A stretch of 64,000 nucleotides of DNA from Scytalidium lignicola (taxonomy: Eukaryota > Ascomycota > Leotiomycetes). Within the stretch, counting starts at the first letter, position 1. Every line of letters starts with the position of its first letter. The position numbers were made by a program, and so were the translations under genes. The notes under the pieces are model-generated. The model ran no database searches, was not told where the DNA came from, and saw only the letters and a list, made by a program, of their open reading frames with translations. The DNA lies in assembly GCA_002812745.2 (NCBI GenBank), contig NCSJ02000086.1:1-64000 (forward strand). Reading direction: 5' to 3'. Below, piece by piece: positions 60,428-64,000 of this stretch.

Positions 60428-61382
60428 AAACCTCCTCAACGCCGAATGGTTTTGTCTGAAGATAATTACTCCCGCTATTAGGCCTAGTTCGGGAAGAAAA
60501 AAANGCTATAGCTAGGGAACTTAAAATGGGAGTGCAGCCGGGGCAAGCGGGCGAGGTAAATGATGTGAATAAGATACATAGCTGGAATACCCACAGTAGA
60601 AAATAGAGAGGACATGGTTGGAGCTTAATTAAATTAAAATTAAAATCTGTAAACTTAATGTCGTAGCATAAAATCATTCATTGTTTATACCCCGTGCATA
60701 ACTTAAATAAATCACCATATCAGTGCTAACGTTGACATCTATAGTAGCCCCGGAGGGTTTGGCGACTCTCGTCATGATCATTACTTGTCCTTGTCTTTAT
60801 AGGATGTAGAGAACATGCTACTGTACTAAACTGGGCCATAACTATTAATTAATGGTGTAGGGCTGAATTACTTTCCTAGAAGGCAATCAGGGTCACGATT
60901 TATTATGGAGAACGATATTCCAGAATACTTTTGCAAAGTTTTAGATCAAACACTTTTGATTCCTATTTGTGGTTGAGGTATTTGAATCCATTTATCTATT
61001 TATTTTAAGTAGTATTGACTATAATGAAAAANGTGATAGTGAGAGACCCGACCAATCCATATCTTAACCCGACAGGATCCTTTCCATTCGCTTACATGCC
61101 ATGCATATATGATAATGCAACTTTCCATCCGATATCCGATGCAGCCAATCTATTTCCCAAAAAGCCAAGGGCACAGTTATCCAAAACCCCAAATATCAAA
61201 ATTCTATCCCAAATCCCACCCCACAAATTTCCGAAACGCCCTGCTAATAAAAAAAAANGGAAATCGCTGTTTTAGTGAATGATCCCAATGCTTTCCCTGA
61301 CCAGATCCCTGAGTATACATGTTCCCAATATTATTACATCGCACGTCCTTCGTGCAAGCTTCTGCTACCCCCATATCTCTCA
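60428..61382. other. AT-rich intergenic region with ambiguous bases
   Basis: Holds three Ns in A homopolymers (60504, 61032, 61258). A possible short continuation of the relic (ARELKMGVQPGQ near 60500-60560) is too brief to support. No other gene is seen. Confidence 0.45.
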
Positions 61383-63046
61383 TTATTTCCCCGCAATCAT
61401 TTCCCCGAGATATCCCATCTCGTTGAGCAAGTCGTGCAATGGGCTAGAGCTACCTTGACCATCCTCCTCGGTCGGATGATCTATTACTCCACCAAAGGTT
61501 GCCCGACTCTTTTGCACGAGAGGTTCCTTACAAAGTGTCTGCTCTGAAGAATGGTCTACTTCAGGTAGACTATACCCGGTGAACAATCTTCCACTCGCAT
61601 CCTTCGAAAGCGGCCGAAAAACAAACTCGTCATCGTCGTCGTCGTCGGTTGCTGTGTCTAGATCGACGGCTAATTCCTCATCGTCCGATACTAATCCTAA
61701 GTAGCTGTCTCTCGACGACATGGATGTGGAGATAGTCGATATAGAGAAGCGTGAGCTCGGTAATTCTTCCTCAGATTGCCGAAATCTTAATGGCAGAGGG
61801 ATCTGCTCTTCGACGGATTCCGTTGGTACTTGAGGAAGCGGTTTCGATGTATCAGTTGACGACGTTGATGATGATGATGATGATAGAGTTGATACGTGTC
61901 TTGCTGTCAAGGGTCGCACGTGATAGGATGGTGGTGGTGAGAGAGGGGTAAAAACATATCTATCACTTAGAGATATGCGATTGTTAACTGGAGACGCGAA
62001 ATTGGCGTCATCCTCAAGGTCCTCAGTAATACCATCGGGAATCATGAGGCTTGCTATATGGGTCTTTTTACTGAGTTCTAGGTTAATCGATCGTGATAGA
62101 GGGGATAGCTCTGGCGAGTGTGATCTGGAGGATTGTAGTGAGGAGGTGCGTGTTGGAGGCGCTGATTCTGATGACATCGCGCTCTCTGATCGACTTTCCC
62201 GTGGTGACTTAGACTTTGTTTTCTTGGTAACTGAAGTTGACCTTCTACTCTTCTTGGACTCAGGGGATCGTATTCCAAAGAACATTCTCGGCGACCATGG
62301 CGATTTCTCAGATTTTGGAGACTGGGGACAGCTGGAAGGTTTTGGCGTAGGCTCTGAAGGTGATGTACTTAATCGTACTATGACAGGAGGCCGTGGTGGC
62401 GGACGAGGAGTAACGAACTTGTCTGCGGGGTTCATCGTCATAATATCTCCATTCGACATAGCACTCATGGAAACGCTGCGGCGACGTAGTCTCCGTACCT
62501 CTACCGGAACCGAGAGGAGGTTGACGGGCTGACCTGGAAGATATGGACAAGACGAAGTGTGTGGTAGCCTGCTGTCATGAACCTCAACCCCGCCGTCTAG
62601 CTCATACTATATACTCCAATTAGTCTTGGTGTTTCATATCTCCACTTAAGAACACATACATAATAATAATAGGTTGACCCCATCTTCAAACCACCCTTCC
62701 GAGGCGCTGTGCTATCATCTCCGTCACATATGATATGATCAAATGCATAGCAACCCCGCCACTGGCCAGGAGATCGTCTGATATCTCGCTCCATTGAGTG
62801 GCGTTTGGTAAAATTATCCCAGGATCCAACTAAATGAACGAACTGTACTGATGGTTCGGTTTGACTGGATGTGACCGTTAGCCTGGTGTAAATGAGATGC
62901 AGGGGCCCGACATTGACTTGTTAGATGGAGGGCAAGTAAGAAATAAAGTTGCGGCAGGTTTCATCCATAGTTCTTGTATCAATTGACGCCGAGACCTTAT
63001 CTGCAACCAACAACACCAAAGCAAGCTAAAGTTCCGGTGTTGACAT
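61383..63046 (-). pseudogene. CBM48 (AMPK1-type) domain protein gene with two in-frame stops
   Basis: Exons 63046-62660 and 61383-62606 form one frame of 537 codons including the final stop. The frame starts MSTPEL, hits TAG at codon 7 (63028-63026) and TAA at codon 42 (62923-62921), then continues as coherent protein. The CBM48-like N-terminal domain reads PSVQFVHLVGSWDNFTKRHS, RRSPGQWRGCYAF, GGLKMGSTYYYY|YELDGGVEVHD and CPYLPGQPVNLLSVPVE. A long Ser/Pro-rich disordered region follows with poly-Asp (DDDDDDEF). The domain is related to glycogen-binding modules of AMPK beta subunits. Both stops look like CAG/CAA changed to TAG/TAA. An internal start at 62794 would give an N-truncated 452-residue product starting inside the domain, so a partially functional gene is possible. 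Confidence 0.7.
61868..61885 (+). repeat. Trinucleotide GAT repeat
   Basis: Tandem GATGATGATGATGATGAT on the plus strand, encoding a serine run (SSSSSS) on the minus strand within the CBM48 gene. A shorter CGTCGTCGT run near 61630 encodes the poly-Asp. Confidence 0.6.
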
Positions 63047-64000
63047 AAACACAACAGAATCCTTTACAATAGCCGAAACCCATTCGGGCACATCTCAACT
63101 CTCACCGATGCCTTGATCGATGATTGATGGTCTTCGGGGTTGGACTTGTTTGAGAAACACAAAGCCTCGGATAGAGTAGTAGATGTTTCATACCAATATT
63201 GCTTCTAGACTTTTCTTGCGATTTGCAACAAAGTCAATGGTCCAAGTCCAAGGTCGTGCAACGCCAAAAAAAAAAGTCTCGGAATTGGTTGTGCAACGGA
63301 AATTTATTTTTGATTGATTGATTGGTTGGTAGGTTGATGAAGTTAGAAAAATAGGACTCACAACAAGAAAGTATATAAAGTGGTATTGTCCATAGGAACA
63401 AGAGCGAGTCTCAGGGCCAGCCTGGGGATAAATAAGAGTCGGCCACGGCCCACAATAGATAAAAATACACGGATTAGACGCTGTCAATGCCACGCGGCAG
63501 GTTGCATCCCCAGATTAGGAGATCCTGGGTGAGATAATCCGACGAAGAAAGGTACAGAACGGGAGTTGTCCCACTAAGCAAAACCGTTGCTGACGTTTGA
63601 GCGAAGTCCGAAGCCTGCAAGCGAGGGGTGAGATTCAGCCTTTCAATGCCTCTACGATAGCAACAGCAGTGGCAGCCAATGATGCAATGATGGTGGCGAT
63701 AGTCGATCTCGAAGCGCCGGGGATGGGTTGTCGAGCAACACGGGAAGCCAGACAACTCTCGAGTCTCGCTGTTGATGGCGCTTACTCACACAGCAGTCAG
63801 ATCTGAGGAGATACGGCAGCGCGCGTCGTGATTAATGCGTCCAGGGACCGCGAGCAATTGTATGGTGGAAGAGATTGTCTGGATGCTGCAGCGTCGGGGG
63901 TTCGTCACAGGTGCGATTGCTATGTTCCGAATGGATGTGTGTTTCAGAAGTGATCTCGCAATGCAGATGCTTGCGGAATTATTATATGGAGTATTAAAAA
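63047..64000. other. Right-edge region, no supported gene
   Basis: Open frames of up to about 100 codons are present on both strands but none shows a domain, splice pattern or targeting signal that I can support. Confidence 0.45.

Noticed and set aside
61975..62532. Plus-strand frame opposite the CBM48 gene
   Set aside because: It is a shadow of the Ser/Arg-rich minus-strand coding region.
63013..63099. Small Cys/Gly-rich minus-strand frame starting MGFGYCKGFCC
   Set aside because: At 28 codons it is short and overlaps the probable start of the CBM48 gene in another frame; there is no support beyond being open.

Overview
The window is nuclear DNA of a filamentous ascomycete (Pezizomycotina). 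Nearly every gene is split by short GT-AG introns of about 45-70 bp. The gene set is typical of these fungi: Pkc1, CCT1, Rieske protein, She9, Pat1, a KTR mannosyltransferase, carboxypeptidase Y, a Cas1-type O-acetyltransferase and an ELO elongase. The lineage-restricted hypothetical proteins look like those I associate with Helotiales (Leotiomycetes); that placement is an inference. Single N bases sit beside homopolymers, and in three intact genes the N is exactly one surplus base that breaks the frame, so those breaks are assembly errors.

Layout. 1-2.0 kb: a heavily disrupted minus-strand relic of a fungal hypothetical gene. 2.8-6.2 kb: an aldo/keto reductase and a mitochondrial acyl-CoA dehydrogenase. 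7.2-11 kb: PKC1. 11.6-18.4 kb: CCT1, Rieske iron-sulfur protein, a HAD phosphatase resembling yeast Pyp1, and She9. 18.4-21.6 kb: an MFS transporter and a secreted fungal protein. 23.2-30.5 kb: Pat1, a KTR/KRE2 mannosyltransferase, mitochondrial uS12 and a fungal hypothetical. 31.8-35.4 kb: a secreted GH35 beta-galactosidase whose 3' end is occupied by a transposon. 35.26-38.20 kb: a 2.94-kb Tc1/mariner-type element with perfect 151-bp terminal inverted repeats and two convergent genes. 38.4-42.5 kb: ribosomal protein S18 (uS13), SDO1/SBDS and vacuolar carboxypeptidase Y. 43-49.1 kb: a second secreted S10 carboxypeptidase and a Cas1p-domain O-acetyltransferase. 49.1-55.8 kb: gene-poor DNA with a MITE-like inverted repeat and an ELO elongase. 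55.8-60.4 kb: three APH-type kinase-like genes, two of them damaged. 61.4-63.1 kb: a CBM48 (AMPK1-type) gene with two in-frame stops.

The most notable object is the transposon. It carries a DD34E transposase on the minus strand and, on the plus strand, a second intact 515-codon ORF for an unknown basic protein. Both genes start just inside identical TIRs and end 14 bp apart, so they form a convergent two-gene unit with duplicated potential promoters. The insertion removes the last beta-galactosidase exon, supplies a 53-codon TIR-encoded tail with its own stop, and places its other end 185 bp upstream of the ribosomal S18 start codon. Identical TIRs suggest a recent insertion.
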